From Aquimarina sp. Aq78 (GTDB lineage: Bacteria > Bacteroidota > Bacteroidia > Flavobacteriales > Flavobacteriaceae): a stretch of DNA of 64,000 bases. Made by a program: the position numbers and the translations under genes. Below, piece after piece: positions 50,443-57,547 of the stretch (its first letter is position 1; every line of letters begins with the position of its first letter). Under the pieces are notes generated by a model. It was not told the DNA's origin, ran no database searches, and saw only the letters and a list, made by a program, of their open reading frames with translations. The stretch spans positions 1-64,000 of the forward strand of contig NZ_OMKA01000001.1 of NCBI RefSeq assembly GCF_900299525.1, given 5' to 3'.

Positions 50443-52854
50443 ATGAAACTACGCTTCATTTGTTTATTCTTTCTAGCGGGGAATATCATTTCTGCTCAAT
50501 TCTTGGAAAAACAGAAAAATCTTACATCTTTTGATGGCTATTTTAAGTTCCATTATAATGAATCAAAAGACGAAATCTATCTAGAAGTAGACAAACTTGA
50601 CTCAGAATTTTTGTATGTACATTCGTTGGCTACAGGATTAGGATCAAATGATATAGGGTTAGATAGAGGACAGATTGGTGACGGAGTAGTAGTTAAGTTT
50701 CAAAAGGCAGGTAATAAATTATTACTTGTACAGTCTAATCAGCGATATCGGGCTATTACAGACAATGTACTAGAGAAGAGAAGTGTTGAACAGGCTTTTG
50801 CAAAATCTGTACTGTTTGGGTTTCCTATTAAAGAGGAGAAATCTAATACATATATTATTGACTTAACTCCTTTTCTTTTACAAGATACTCATAACATAAT
50901 CAATCGATTAAAATTTCAAAAAGAAGGAACATACAGTGTTGATAAAACCAGAAGTAGTTTGAGTCTCGAAAGAACTAAAGCTTTTCCTAAAAATGTAGAA
51001 TTTGAGGCTTTGATTACTTATAAGGGTTCATCTACGGGGCGAAATATTAGATCCGTATCGCCAGACTCAAAATTTTTAACGGTTATTCAGCATCATTCGT
51101 TTGTAGAATTACCAGATAATGGATATAAGAAGAGAGAATTTGATCCGAGGAGCGGAGCTATATCGATCTCATATTTGGATTATGCTACACCAGTACAAGA
51201 TCCTATAAAGAAGCGCTATATTATTAGACATCGATTAGAGAAAAAAAATCCGAATCAGGCTATAAGTGAAGCAAAAGAACCTATCGTTTATTATTTAGAC
51301 CCGGGCACACCAGAACCAGTACGATCTGCATTATTAGATGGAGCAAGATGGTGGAATCAGGCATATGAAGCTATTGGTTTTAAAAATGCATATCAGGTTA
51401 AGATGCTACCTGCAGATGCAGACCCTATGGATTTAAGATATAATGTGATACAGTGGGTACATCGTTCTACCAGAGGCTGGAGTTATGGTGCAAGTGTGGT
51501 CGATCCCAGAACGGGAGAAATTCTTAAAGGACATGTAAGTTTAGGGAGTTTAAGAATACGTCAGGACTTTTTGATAGCTCAGGCATTACTAAATCAACCT
51601 TTTGCAACACGAGATGATAATTATCAACCCATGTTAGAAATGGCACTAGCTCGTATTCGTCAATTATCTGCACATGAAGTAGGACATACTATTGGTTTTG
51701 CACATAATTTTACTGCAAGTACAAACGGAAGAGCTTCAGTGATGGATTATCCTCATCCAACAGTAAGGCTTAAGGATGGAAAAATAGATTTGTCGGATGC
51801 TTATGATACTAATATAGGAGAATGGGATAAGGTAACTGTGGCATACAGTTATTCAGAATTTGACAAAAATACAAACGAAAAAGAAGCACTTAATAAAATT
51901 TTGAACACAGCTTATCAATCTGGTCTTCGTTTTATTTCGGATAGTGATGCCAGACCACAAGGAGGAGCACATGAATTGGCTCATTTATGGGATAATGGTA
52001 AAAGTGTTACAGAGGAGTTGGGAAATATGTTGAAAATTAGAGAAGTTGCGATACGTAATTTTTCTTCAGATAATATAAGAAGTAATGAACCGTATTCGGT
52101 TTTAGAAGATGTTTTTGTACCTCTCTATTTCTTCCACAGATATCAAACTGAAGCTACAGTAAAGCTTATTGGGGGGCTAAATTATAATTATGCAGTTAAA
52201 GGTGATCAACAAACGATTGTAGAAACCGTTGGTTCGAAAAAACAAAAAGAAGCACTTGGACAGGTTTTACAAACATTAGCTCCCGAAATTTTAGCTATTC
52301 CAGAAGATAAATTAAAATTATTTCCACCAAGAGCCTTCGGATATGGTAGAACCAGAGAATCTTTTAAAGGAAAAACAGGAGTTGGTTTTGATGCTATAAG
52401 CGTAGCTTCTACAGCAAGTGATATGAGTCTTTCCTTGTTACTGCATCCAGAAAGAGCCTCTCGTTTGATACAGCAAAAAAGTTTAGATCAAAATCAATTG
52501 GGATTAGTAGAAACCCTTAATCAATTGTTGAAATTTTCTTTTGAAACCAAAGCAAAAAATAAGTATCATAAAGAAATACAGCATACTGTAAAAACTAATG
52601 TTTTAAAACACTTAATGAACTTAAGTAAAAATACACAAGCATATTCGCAGGTTAATGCTATTGCTTATGCCAAAATTAAAGGGTTAATCCCCCTTCTTAA
52701 AAATAAGGCAGGTGATGTTACTGATAAGATGTATAATGAATATTACCTGAATCAAATTAATAAGTTTATAGAAAAACCAGGAGATTTTAAAGCACTACCA
52801 TCCCCCAAAATACCAGATGGATCTCCTATAGGTAGTTTTAGTTGTGGTTTTTAA
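50443..52854 (+). CDS. Secreted zinc metalloprotease (DUF5117/DUF4953 type)
   Basis: An 803-residue protein with a signal peptide (MKLRFICLFFLAGNIISAQF). The N-terminal third (DGYFKFHYNESKDEIYLEVD, VRFIHSL-like FLYVHSLATGLGSNDIGLDR) is of the DUF5117/5118 type. The zinc site is HEVGHTIGFAHNFTAS at about residues 403-418, followed by VMDYPHPTV as Met-turn. The C-terminal part (from about 460) is helical. The family is common in Bacteroidetes. It is expected to act as a periplasmic or surface protease, though substrates are unknown. The lanC region starts after its stop, separated by a 34-bp palindrome. Confidence 0.9.
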   Translation: MKLRFICLFFLAGNIISAQFLEKQKNLTSFDGYFKFHYNESKDEIYLEVDKLDSEFLYVHSLATGLGSNDIGLDRGQIGDGVVVKFQKAGNKLLLVQSNQRYRAITDNVLEKRSVEQAFAKSVLFGFPIKEEKSNTYIIDLTPFLLQDTHNIINRLKFQKEGTYSVDKTRSSLSLERTKAFPKNVEFEALITYKGSSTGRNIRSVSPDSKFLTVIQHHSFVELPDNGYKKREFDPRSGAISISYLDYATPVQDPIKKRYIIRHRLEKKNPNQAISEAKEPIVYYLDPGTPEPVRSALLDGARWWNQAYEAIGFKNAYQVKMLPADADPMDLRYNVIQWVHRSTRGWSYGASVVDPRTGEILKGHVSLGSLRIRQDFLIAQALLNQPFATRDDNYQPMLEMALARIRQLSAHEVGHTIGFAHNFTASTNGRASVMDYPHPTVRLKDGKIDLSDAYDTNIGEWDKVTVAYSYSEFDKNTNEKEALNKILNTAYQSGLRFISDSDARPQGGAHELAHLWDNGKSVTEELGNMLKIREVAIRNFSSDNIRSNEPYSVLEDVFVPLYFFHRYQTEATVKLIGGLNYNYAVKGDQQTIVETVGSKKQKEALGQVLQTLAPEILAIPEDKLKLFPPRAFGYGRTRESFKGKTGVGFDAISVASTASDMSLSLLLHPERASRLIQQKSLDQNQLGLVETLNQLLKFSFETKAKNKYHKEIQHTVKTNVLKHLMNLSKNTQAYSQVNAIAYAKIKGLIPLLKNKAGDVTDKMYNEYYLNQINKFIEKPGDFKALPSPKIPDGSPIGSFSCGF

Positions 52855-52890
52855 ATATGTATACCCTATCATTTAATATAATTTAAATAG

Positions 52891-52924
52891 ATGTCAGTCT
52901 AAATTCTAGAATTTAGACTGACAT
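52891..52924. promoter_or_regulatory. 34-bp perfect palindrome upstream of lanC, containing an AAATTCYRGAAT box
   Basis: Positions 52891-52907 are the exact reverse complement of 52908-52924. The centre reads AAATTCTAGAAT (52901-52912), which fits the box found at the other peptide promoters of this island. It ends 2 bp before the -33 TTTG of the lanC promoter. It may be the terminator of the metalloprotease gene, an operator, or both. No long T-run follows, which favours an operator. Confidence 0.55.
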
Positions 52925-52926
52925 TG

Positions 52927-52959
52927 TTTGAAGCACTACTATTTTACTCTTTATCTTTA
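52927..52959 (+). promoter_or_regulatory. Bacteroidetes-type promoter of lanC
   Basis: TTTG at 52927-52930 and TATCTTTA at 52952-52959 (7 of 8 to TAnnTTTG with the invariant TA), spaced by 21 bp, fit the Bacteroidetes -33/-7 promoter. The ATG of lanC is 40 bp downstream. The 34-bp palindrome touches the -33 side. Confidence 0.55.
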
Positions 52960-52998
52960 CCATTTTACAAATTCGAAATATCAAATACCGGACACTAC

Positions 52999-54216
52999 AT
53001 GACTATTGAAATTCAACTAAGGAATAAATTAAAGGAAATAAGTGAGGTTATAGATGCTAAGGCAGAAAACAATCAAGAAGTAGGAGTTTTATCCGGAGTT
53101 TCTGGAGTTGCATTATTTCAATTTTATTATTCAAAGTTTATGGATGAGGATATTCATGCAGATAAAGGAGCAGAAACCATCACCAGAGCCGTAGAGCTCA
53201 TTAATAATGGATTTACTTTTCCTACTTTTTGTACCGGAATTGCAGGAGCATGTTGGGTGTTGGAAATTCTTAAGGAAGAAGAGTTCGTAGAGTTAGATGA
53301 TGATTTTCTTTCATCAGATTTAGATTCTTATTTATTGGAGGCGATGAGAACTGATATAGAAACAGAGAATTATGATTTTCTGCATGGTGCAATGGGATAT
53401 GGATATTATTTTTTAAAACGATATCAAAACACGACTTCAGAAGAATCAAAAAAGAAATATAAGAATTACCTGGATGAATTAATTACTGCACTAAAAAAAT
53501 CATCAAAAAAGAATGACTACGGAATATGGTGGGAATCTGTTTTAAGGCGAGAAGAAGGGATTTCGGGATGTAATTTAAGTTTATCTCATGGAATATCGAG
53601 TATGGTTAATTTCCTATCCCGAATAGCCGAACATAAAGAATTTTATGATGATGTTAGAGAGATGTTGGAACAAGCTGTGAACTATATATTGCATTGTAAA
53701 AATAAAGACAAAACGATGACTGCTACATTTCCAAACTGGATTGTTAAAGAGAATATAGTTGATAACAATTCGAGATTAGCATGGTGTTATGGGGATTTAG
53801 GGATAGGAATATCAATATTTCGAGCTGGTAAAATATTAGGAGATACTCAAATTAGCGATGAAGCAATAGCAATTTTAAAATATTCTACCCAACGAAGAGA
53901 TATTGAAGAAGCAGGAGTTCAGGATGCCGGATTGTGTCATGGAGCATATGGAATACTTCTTATTTATAATTACTTATATAGAAAAACAGACGATATCGTA
54001 TTTAAAGAAGCTTCTGATTTTTGGGTTCAGAAGGCGCTGGATATGGCAATACATGAACAAGGGTATGCTGGATATATGGTATGGCGAGGAGTAGAAGAAG
54101 AGAAATGGAAGTCTGAAGTGAGTTTACTTGAAGGTATCGCAGGTATAGGATTATCTATTATATCCTATTTGGCTCCTTTTGAAACAAAATGGGATGAATG
54201 CCTTTTAATTAGCTAA
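52999..54216 (+). CDS. LanC-like lanthionine cyclase
   Basis: A 405-residue protein of the lanthionine synthetase C family. The ATG at 52999 (MTIEIQLRNKLKEISEVIDA) lies 40 bp after the -7 element. It shows the double-glycine repeats of the alpha/alpha toroid: GVLSGVSGVALFQF, FCTGIAGACWVLE, FLHGAMGYGYYF, NLSLSHGISSM (His about 197), WCYGDLGIGI (zinc Cys about 263), GLCHGAYGILL (zinc Cys-His about 313-314) and LLEGIAGIGL. All zinc ligands are kept, so it should be active in thioether ring closure. No LanB dehydratase lies in the window. Candidate substrates are the peptides downstream. Confidence 0.9.
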   Translation: MTIEIQLRNKLKEISEVIDAKAENNQEVGVLSGVSGVALFQFYYSKFMDEDIHADKGAETITRAVELINNGFTFPTFCTGIAGACWVLEILKEEEFVELDDDFLSSDLDSYLLEAMRTDIETENYDFLHGAMGYGYYFLKRYQNTTSEESKKKYKNYLDELITALKKSSKKNDYGIWWESVLRREEGISGCNLSLSHGISSMVNFLSRIAEHKEFYDDVREMLEQAVNYILHCKNKDKTMTATFPNWIVKENIVDNNSRLAWCYGDLGIGISIFRAGKILGDTQISDEAIAILKYSTQRRDIEEAGVQDAGLCHGAYGILLIYNYLYRKTDDIVFKEASDFWVQKALDMAIHEQGYAGYMVWRGVEEEKWKSEVSLLEGIAGIGLSIISYLAPFETKWDECLLIS

Positions 54217-54311
54217 TTCATTTTTCTTTATAATTTCAAAAACCATAGCTTTAAATGGTTGTTTTAACTACTTCGGGGTAAGGTTTTCTGTGATTTAATC
54301 TGAAAATAAAG

Positions 54312-54413
54312 TCGAAATTCTGGAAAATCGATCGAAATTCCAGAATATTGAATACTACTATTTGCATTAAACTCACAGAGTGAGCTATGTTTGTTTACAT
54401 CAAAGCGCTTTGA
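54312..54413 (+). promoter_or_regulatory. Regulatory region A: direct repeat pair plus 14-bp palindrome
   Basis: Two AAATTCYRGAAW boxes (54315-54326 and 54335-54346), each preceded by TCG, are spaced exactly 20 bp. A TTTG at 54390-54393 and the perfect palindrome TCAAAGCGCTTTGA at 54400-54413 follow. The layout is gap-free conserved at 55372-55473. The precursor ATG is 27 bp after the palindrome. Likely an activator site (tandem repeats), and an operator inside the promoter. Confidence 0.65.
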
Positions 54414-54440
54414 TATTTGTATAACTTAAAATTAAATATC

Positions 54441-54641
54441 ATGAAAAGTAAAAAGAAATTGAACCTTAAGAAAATGAATGTCGCACAATTAGATAGTATT
54501 AAAGGAGGGGTGAGATTTCCTTCTCCTGTTTTTACAAGTCCAACTCTCCCAACAGCAAACCCTGATGGTTGTGGAAATGGCACACAAGGATTAGCATGTC
54601 AATACTCTCAGACACCAATGAGTTGTATGGTGTGTGTGTAA
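54441..54641 (+). CDS. Double-glycine leader, lanthipeptide-like precursor A
   Basis: A 66-residue precursor. The leader MKSKKKLNLKKMNVAQLDSI + KGG has the LNLKK motif of Bacteroidetes class I lanthipeptide precursors. The core of about 43 residues starts VRFPSPVFTSPTLPTANPDG and ends in CQYSQTPMSCMVCV. It has four Cys and several Ser/Thr (about 8-9) that could be dehydrated and joined. It lies 225 bp downstream of lanC and behind regulatory region A. A strong terminator follows. Leader removal would use the C39 domain of the exporter at 57.5 kb. Confidence 0.8.
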   Translation: MKSKKKLNLKKMNVAQLDSIKGGVRFPSPVFTSPTLPTANPDGCGNGTQGLACQYSQTPMSCMVCV

Positions 54642-54734
54642 TATCTGAAAATAAATAACACTATTTTTTCGATTTTCTTTGATAACACATTTTTAGCTGA
54701 TTTGTGAGCACATGGTTTTTCGAAAGTTGAGATG

Positions 54735-54768
54735 AATCGTCTGAAAATATATTTTCAGACGATTTTTT
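54735..54768 (+). terminator. Terminator of precursor A
   Basis: A perfect 14-bp stem, AATCGTCTGAAAAT (54735-54748) with ATTTTCAGACGATT (54751-54764), followed by a T-run. It separates precursor A from the HTH gene, so they are transcribed separately. Confidence 0.9.
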
Positions 54769-54783
54769 GTCTGCATAATTTAT

Positions 54784-55029
54784 ATGTGGAAAGTAGTCGC
54801 CAACTATAAAATATTAAAAAAAATGGAAGAAGTTCAGTTAACAAAAAGAGAGATTGATGTTATTGTTTTAATAGCTCAAGAGTATACAACAAAAGAAATT
54901 GCCGATGAACTATTATTGAGTACTCATACTGTAGAAAGTTATAGAAAAATTCTAATTTCAAAGCTGAATGTTAGAAACTTAGCAGGATTAACAAAGTATG
55001 CTGTAATAAATGAGTTGTATAAACTTTAA
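54784..55029 (+). CDS. Orphan LuxR-type HTH protein
   Basis: An 81-residue protein that is nearly all a LuxR/GerE DNA-binding domain: LTKREIDVIVLIAQEYTTKE, IADELLLSTHTVESYRKILI, SKLNVRNLAGLTKYAVINEL. No receiver domain is present. The start may be ATG 54784 or ATG 54823 (MEEVQLTKRE). The shorter form is just the HTH. It is alone between two terminators, within the peptide island, and is the nearest candidate to bind the boxes upstream of lanC and the precursors. This is inference from location. Confidence 0.85.
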   Translation: MWKVVANYKILKKMEEVQLTKREIDVIVLIAQEYTTKEIADELLLSTHTVESYRKILISKLNVRNLAGLTKYAVINELYKL

Positions 55030-55117
55030 TATAGTTACCTAAATTTTTAGGAGATAAAAATGTATTGAATATTCATTTCTTAGACTTTCTATGTAAATGA
55101 GTTGTTAAAAAATATAT

Positions 55118-55148
55118 ACCGTTTGAAATGAACTTCAGGCGGTTTTTT
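55118..55148 (+). terminator. Terminator of the HTH gene
   Basis: ACCGTTTGAA (55118-55127) pairs imperfectly with TTCAGGCGGT (55134-55143), followed by TTTTT. The 478-bp gap to the next gene otherwise contains an AT-rich stretch and regulatory region B. Confidence 0.65.
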
Positions 55149-55371
55149 GTTTTATAACAGATAGGAATTATATTAATTTTCAATAAAAAGAATTCACGTT
55201 TTTACCTTATTGCAATGATTGATTCTGTTACTGTGTATATTTTGACTTTACACTGTTTTGATGTATATAAAAAAGCTTAGTGAAAACTACTTTTTTTATG
55301 ACTAGGCATTCGCTTTCTTAATGGATAATAGTATCCAAAAATAATCATCGAATTTTTTTCTAAAAACAAAA

Positions 55372-55473
55372 TCGAAATTCTGGAAAAACGATCGAAATTC
55401 TGGAATCCCCGATACAAGATATTGCAATGAACCTCTTTGTTCTTCTATGTTTGTTGATGTCAAAGCGCTTTGA
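55372..55473 (+). promoter_or_regulatory. Regulatory region B: direct repeat pair plus 14-bp palindrome
   Basis: AAATTCYRGAAW boxes at 55375-55386 and 55395-55406, again each preceded by TCG and spaced 20 bp, then CTATGTTTGTT (55445-55455) and TCAAAGCGCTTTGA at 55460-55473. Every element is at the same distance as in region A (88 bp from first TCG to the palindrome in both). The intervening sequence is not conserved, which points to selection on the sites. The ATG of the first bacteriocin-like gene is 35 bp downstream. Confidence 0.65.
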
Positions 55474-55507
55474 TAAAAAAGAAGTTTAATAATTAAAATT
55501 TTACAAA

Positions 55508-55699
55508 ATGAGAAATTTAAAAATAGAAGAAGTACAAGAAGTAAATGGAGGTGATGGAGCACAAGCTACAAAAGAAGTTATAGATGGGGCTTGTGCCACA
55601 GTTGCTGTCACGGGTGTTCTTGGATGGGCAGTACCAGGACTTAATGTAGCTAAAGCCTTTTGTGCTGGTTGGACCGTTGGAAAATTAATTAATGATTAA
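55508..55699 (+). CDS. Class II bacteriocin-like precursor with GG leader (peptide 1 of a pair)
   Basis: A 63-residue precursor. The 15-residue leader MRNLKIEEVQEVNGG ends in a canonical GG cleavage site. The core of 48 residues starts DGAQATKEVIDGACATVAVT and is hydrophobic and Gly/Ala-rich (GVLGWAVPGLNVAKAFCAGW), with two Cys. Such cores with hydrophobic helix and short leader are typical of class II (pore-forming) bacteriocins. It is followed 27 bp later by a second gene of the same type, so a two-peptide system is possible. No immunity protein is recognised. Confidence 0.75.
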   Translation: MRNLKIEEVQEVNGGDGAQATKEVIDGACATVAVTGVLGWAVPGLNVAKAFCAGWTVGKLIND

Positions 55700-55725
55700 T
55701 ACTAATTTATACAAAAAATAAAAAA

Positions 55726-55929
55726 ATGAGAGATTTAACAAATATAGAAATATCGAATACAAACGGAGGAGTAAAAGCAACTGAAGCGGCAGGAGCAAGT
55801 TGCGCAGTAGCAGTTTTAGCTGGAGCAGCATTAATTGCCGGTACTGGAGGTTTAGGAGCAGTAGCTGCTTGGAGTATAGGTGTAGCAGCATGTACAGGGT
55901 TTTCTGCTGCTGCTGCAACGTCTAAATAA
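55726..55929 (+). CDS. Class II bacteriocin-like precursor with GG leader (peptide 2 of a pair)
   Basis: A 67-residue precursor with the 15-residue leader MRDLTNIEISNTNGG. The core of 52 residues begins VKATEAAGASCAVAVLAGAA and is strongly Ala/Gly-rich and hydrophobic (GTGGLGAVAAWSIGVAACTG), with two Cys and Gly spacings that would allow helix packing. It forms a likely two-gene operon with the 63-aa precursor and has no promoter of its own. The two peptides may act together on membranes. Two hairpins follow. Confidence 0.75.
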   Translation: MRDLTNIEISNTNGGVKATEAAGASCAVAVLAGAALIAGTGGLGAVAAWSIGVAACTGFSAAAATSK

Positions 55930-55966
55930 TTAGATTAATAATTGTTATCTGTATTTATAGTGAAAA

Positions 55967-56053
55967 AAGAAATTAATAAGGAGGACTAGTAAAAGAGGTC
56001 TAATCATTAATTTCTTGTTATAAACTCTCTTGAGATAAAATTCAGGAGAGTTT
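55967..56053 (+). terminator. Tandem hairpins between the bacteriocin pair and precursor C
   Basis: AAGAAATTAAT (55967-55977) pairs perfectly with ATTAATTTCTT (56006-56016), and AAACTCTC (56022-56029) with GAGAGTTT (56046-56053). Neither has a strong T-tract. They may partially terminate or regulate read-through into the transport operon. Confidence 0.5.
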
Positions 56054-56107
56054 AGATAATAATTTAGAATATAGAAATTACTTAAAAACAAATATAAAAT
56101 CAATAAA

Positions 56108-56284
56108 ATGAAAAAGTTAAACCTTAAAAAAAGTACGATTTCAAACCTTCAATTACAGCAAATTAATGGAGGTGCTAATCAAGGGAACGTAGGGGTAGTT
56201 GATTCTTGTACTCCAGATTGTCAACAAACGTTTGGAATTTGCTTAACAGAATCAGGAAAGAAAAAGACTTTTACAGGAGTATAA
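56108..56284 (+). CDS. Double-glycine leader precursor C (58 aa), lanthipeptide-like
   Basis: A 58-codon gene, ATG at 56108 and TAA at 56282-56284, directly before the HlyD gene (12 bp). The leader MKKLNLKKSTISNLQLQQIN + GG has the LNLKK motif of Bacteroidetes class I lanthipeptide leaders. The core, about 36 residues, starts ANQGNVGVVDSCTPDCQQTF and ends GICLTESGKKKTFTGV. It has three Cys and several Ser/Thr. The tight link with the exporter suggests it is the native cargo. Confidence 0.75.
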   Translation: MKKLNLKKSTISNLQLQQINGGANQGNVGVVDSCTPDCQQTFGICLTESGKKKTFTGV

Positions 56285-56296
56285 ATAATATTAGAT

Positions 56297-57544
56297 ATGA
56301 GTTCCCCGCTATTTAGAAAAGAAGCGATACAAAATAACACCCAACGGTTATTAGGAGATGTTTTATTGATACGCCCCATATCCTTTTGGATATTTACAAT
56401 AGCCATAACAATGATCGTGATTATAGTGGGAGCTTTTTTAGTCTTTGGTACATTTGCCCGTAAAGAAATGGTTACAGGATATTTAATCCCTGATAAAGGA
56501 GTAGTACGCGTATACGCTCCTTTTAATGGGATTATTAATCAAAATTATAGTACCGATGGGCAAAAAATTAGCAAAGGTCAAAACTTACTCGAAGTTACTA
56601 CAGAGCGAGGTACAAAAGATAGTGTTAGTATCAATCAACAATTGATTACCAGGTTAGAAGAGCAAAAAATAAATCTAGAACAACGAATTGTAGATGAAAC
56701 ACTGGTTCTGGATAGTGAAGGTAGCCGCTTGTCGGTAATTCTAGCCAATCACAAGAACGAATACTATCAGATCAATCAACAATTACAAAGTCAGAAGGAA
56801 CAAGTACAACTGGCAAAAAACCAATGGAATACCTATAAAAAATTAAGAGTAAAAGGACTAGTTTCTGAAGATGACCTTAGTAGTAAAAGAAGTATATATT
56901 TTAGAGCTAAGGCATCTTTTAATGCTACCAAAAGGTTACAAATCAATAAGAAAACAGAAATCGCCAATATACGAAAGCAACAAGAGCAATCCCCCTTACG
57001 CAAAAGCACGCGGTTAAAAGAATTACAAAACCAGCTGGCACAAATAGAAGAACGTCTTATAGAATTAAAAAATAGTCATTCTTATATGATTAAAGCCCCG
57101 GTAAATGGTCGTATTACTTCAACCCAGGTTAATATTGGACAAAATGTATCTTCTGCTGTACCTATATTAACCATCATACCAGAAAATACAACCTTGTATG
57201 CCGAGTTGTTTTTGCCTTCAAGAGCTATTGGTTTTATAAAAAAGAACCAACAGGTATTGTTACGGTATGATGCTTTTCCGTATCAACGATATGGATTGTA
57301 TCAAGGCAGAATTGAGCAAATAGCAGAAGCAGTTATTAATCCAAACGAGGTGTCAATACCAATTCCTATGCAAGAACCTGTATATCGCATAAAAGTGGCT
57401 TTAGATGTACAAACTATTAATGCGTATGGCAAAAAGATGCCATTACAATCAGGAATGTCTGTGGCGGCAGATATTATCTTAGAAGAGCGCAGCCTGGGGC
57501 AATGGCTGTTAGAACCTATTTATAGTCTAAAAGGAAAATTATAG
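56297..57544 (+). CDS. HlyD-family periplasmic adaptor of the peptide exporter
   Basis: A 415-residue membrane-fusion protein. It has a membrane helix near residues 30-52 (FWIFTIAITMIVIIVGAFLV), a lipoyl half (YAPFNGIINQNYSTDGQKIS), a long coiled coil (about 110-255) and the second lipoyl half and barrel (YMIKAPVNGRITSTQVNIGQ). It links the inner-membrane ABC exporter to an outer-membrane channel, as in bacteriocin or toxin export. It is 3 bp upstream of the C39 ABC transporter gene. The outer-membrane partner is not in the window. Confidence 0.92.
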   Translation: MSSPLFRKEAIQNNTQRLLGDVLLIRPISFWIFTIAITMIVIIVGAFLVFGTFARKEMVTGYLIPDKGVVRVYAPFNGIINQNYSTDGQKISKGQNLLEVTTERGTKDSVSINQQLITRLEEQKINLEQRIVDETLVLDSEGSRLSVILANHKNEYYQINQQLQSQKEQVQLAKNQWNTYKKLRVKGLVSEDDLSSKRSIYFRAKASFNATKRLQINKKTEIANIRKQQEQSPLRKSTRLKELQNQLAQIEERLIELKNSHSYMIKAPVNGRITSTQVNIGQNVSSAVPILTIIPENTTLYAELFLPSRAIGFIKKNQQVLLRYDAFPYQRYGLYQGRIEQIAEAVINPNEVSIPIPMQEPVYRIKVALDVQTINAYGKKMPLQSGMSVAADIILEERSLGQWLLEPIYSLKGKL

Positions 57545-57547
57545 TAT

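Noticed and set aside
55302..55918. Minus-strand ORFs of 77-86 codons across the bacteriocin pair and its regulatory region
   Set aside because: They are antisense to the two GG-leader genes and regulatory region B, leucine-rich because of Gly/Ala/Glu codons on the other strand. No supporting feature.
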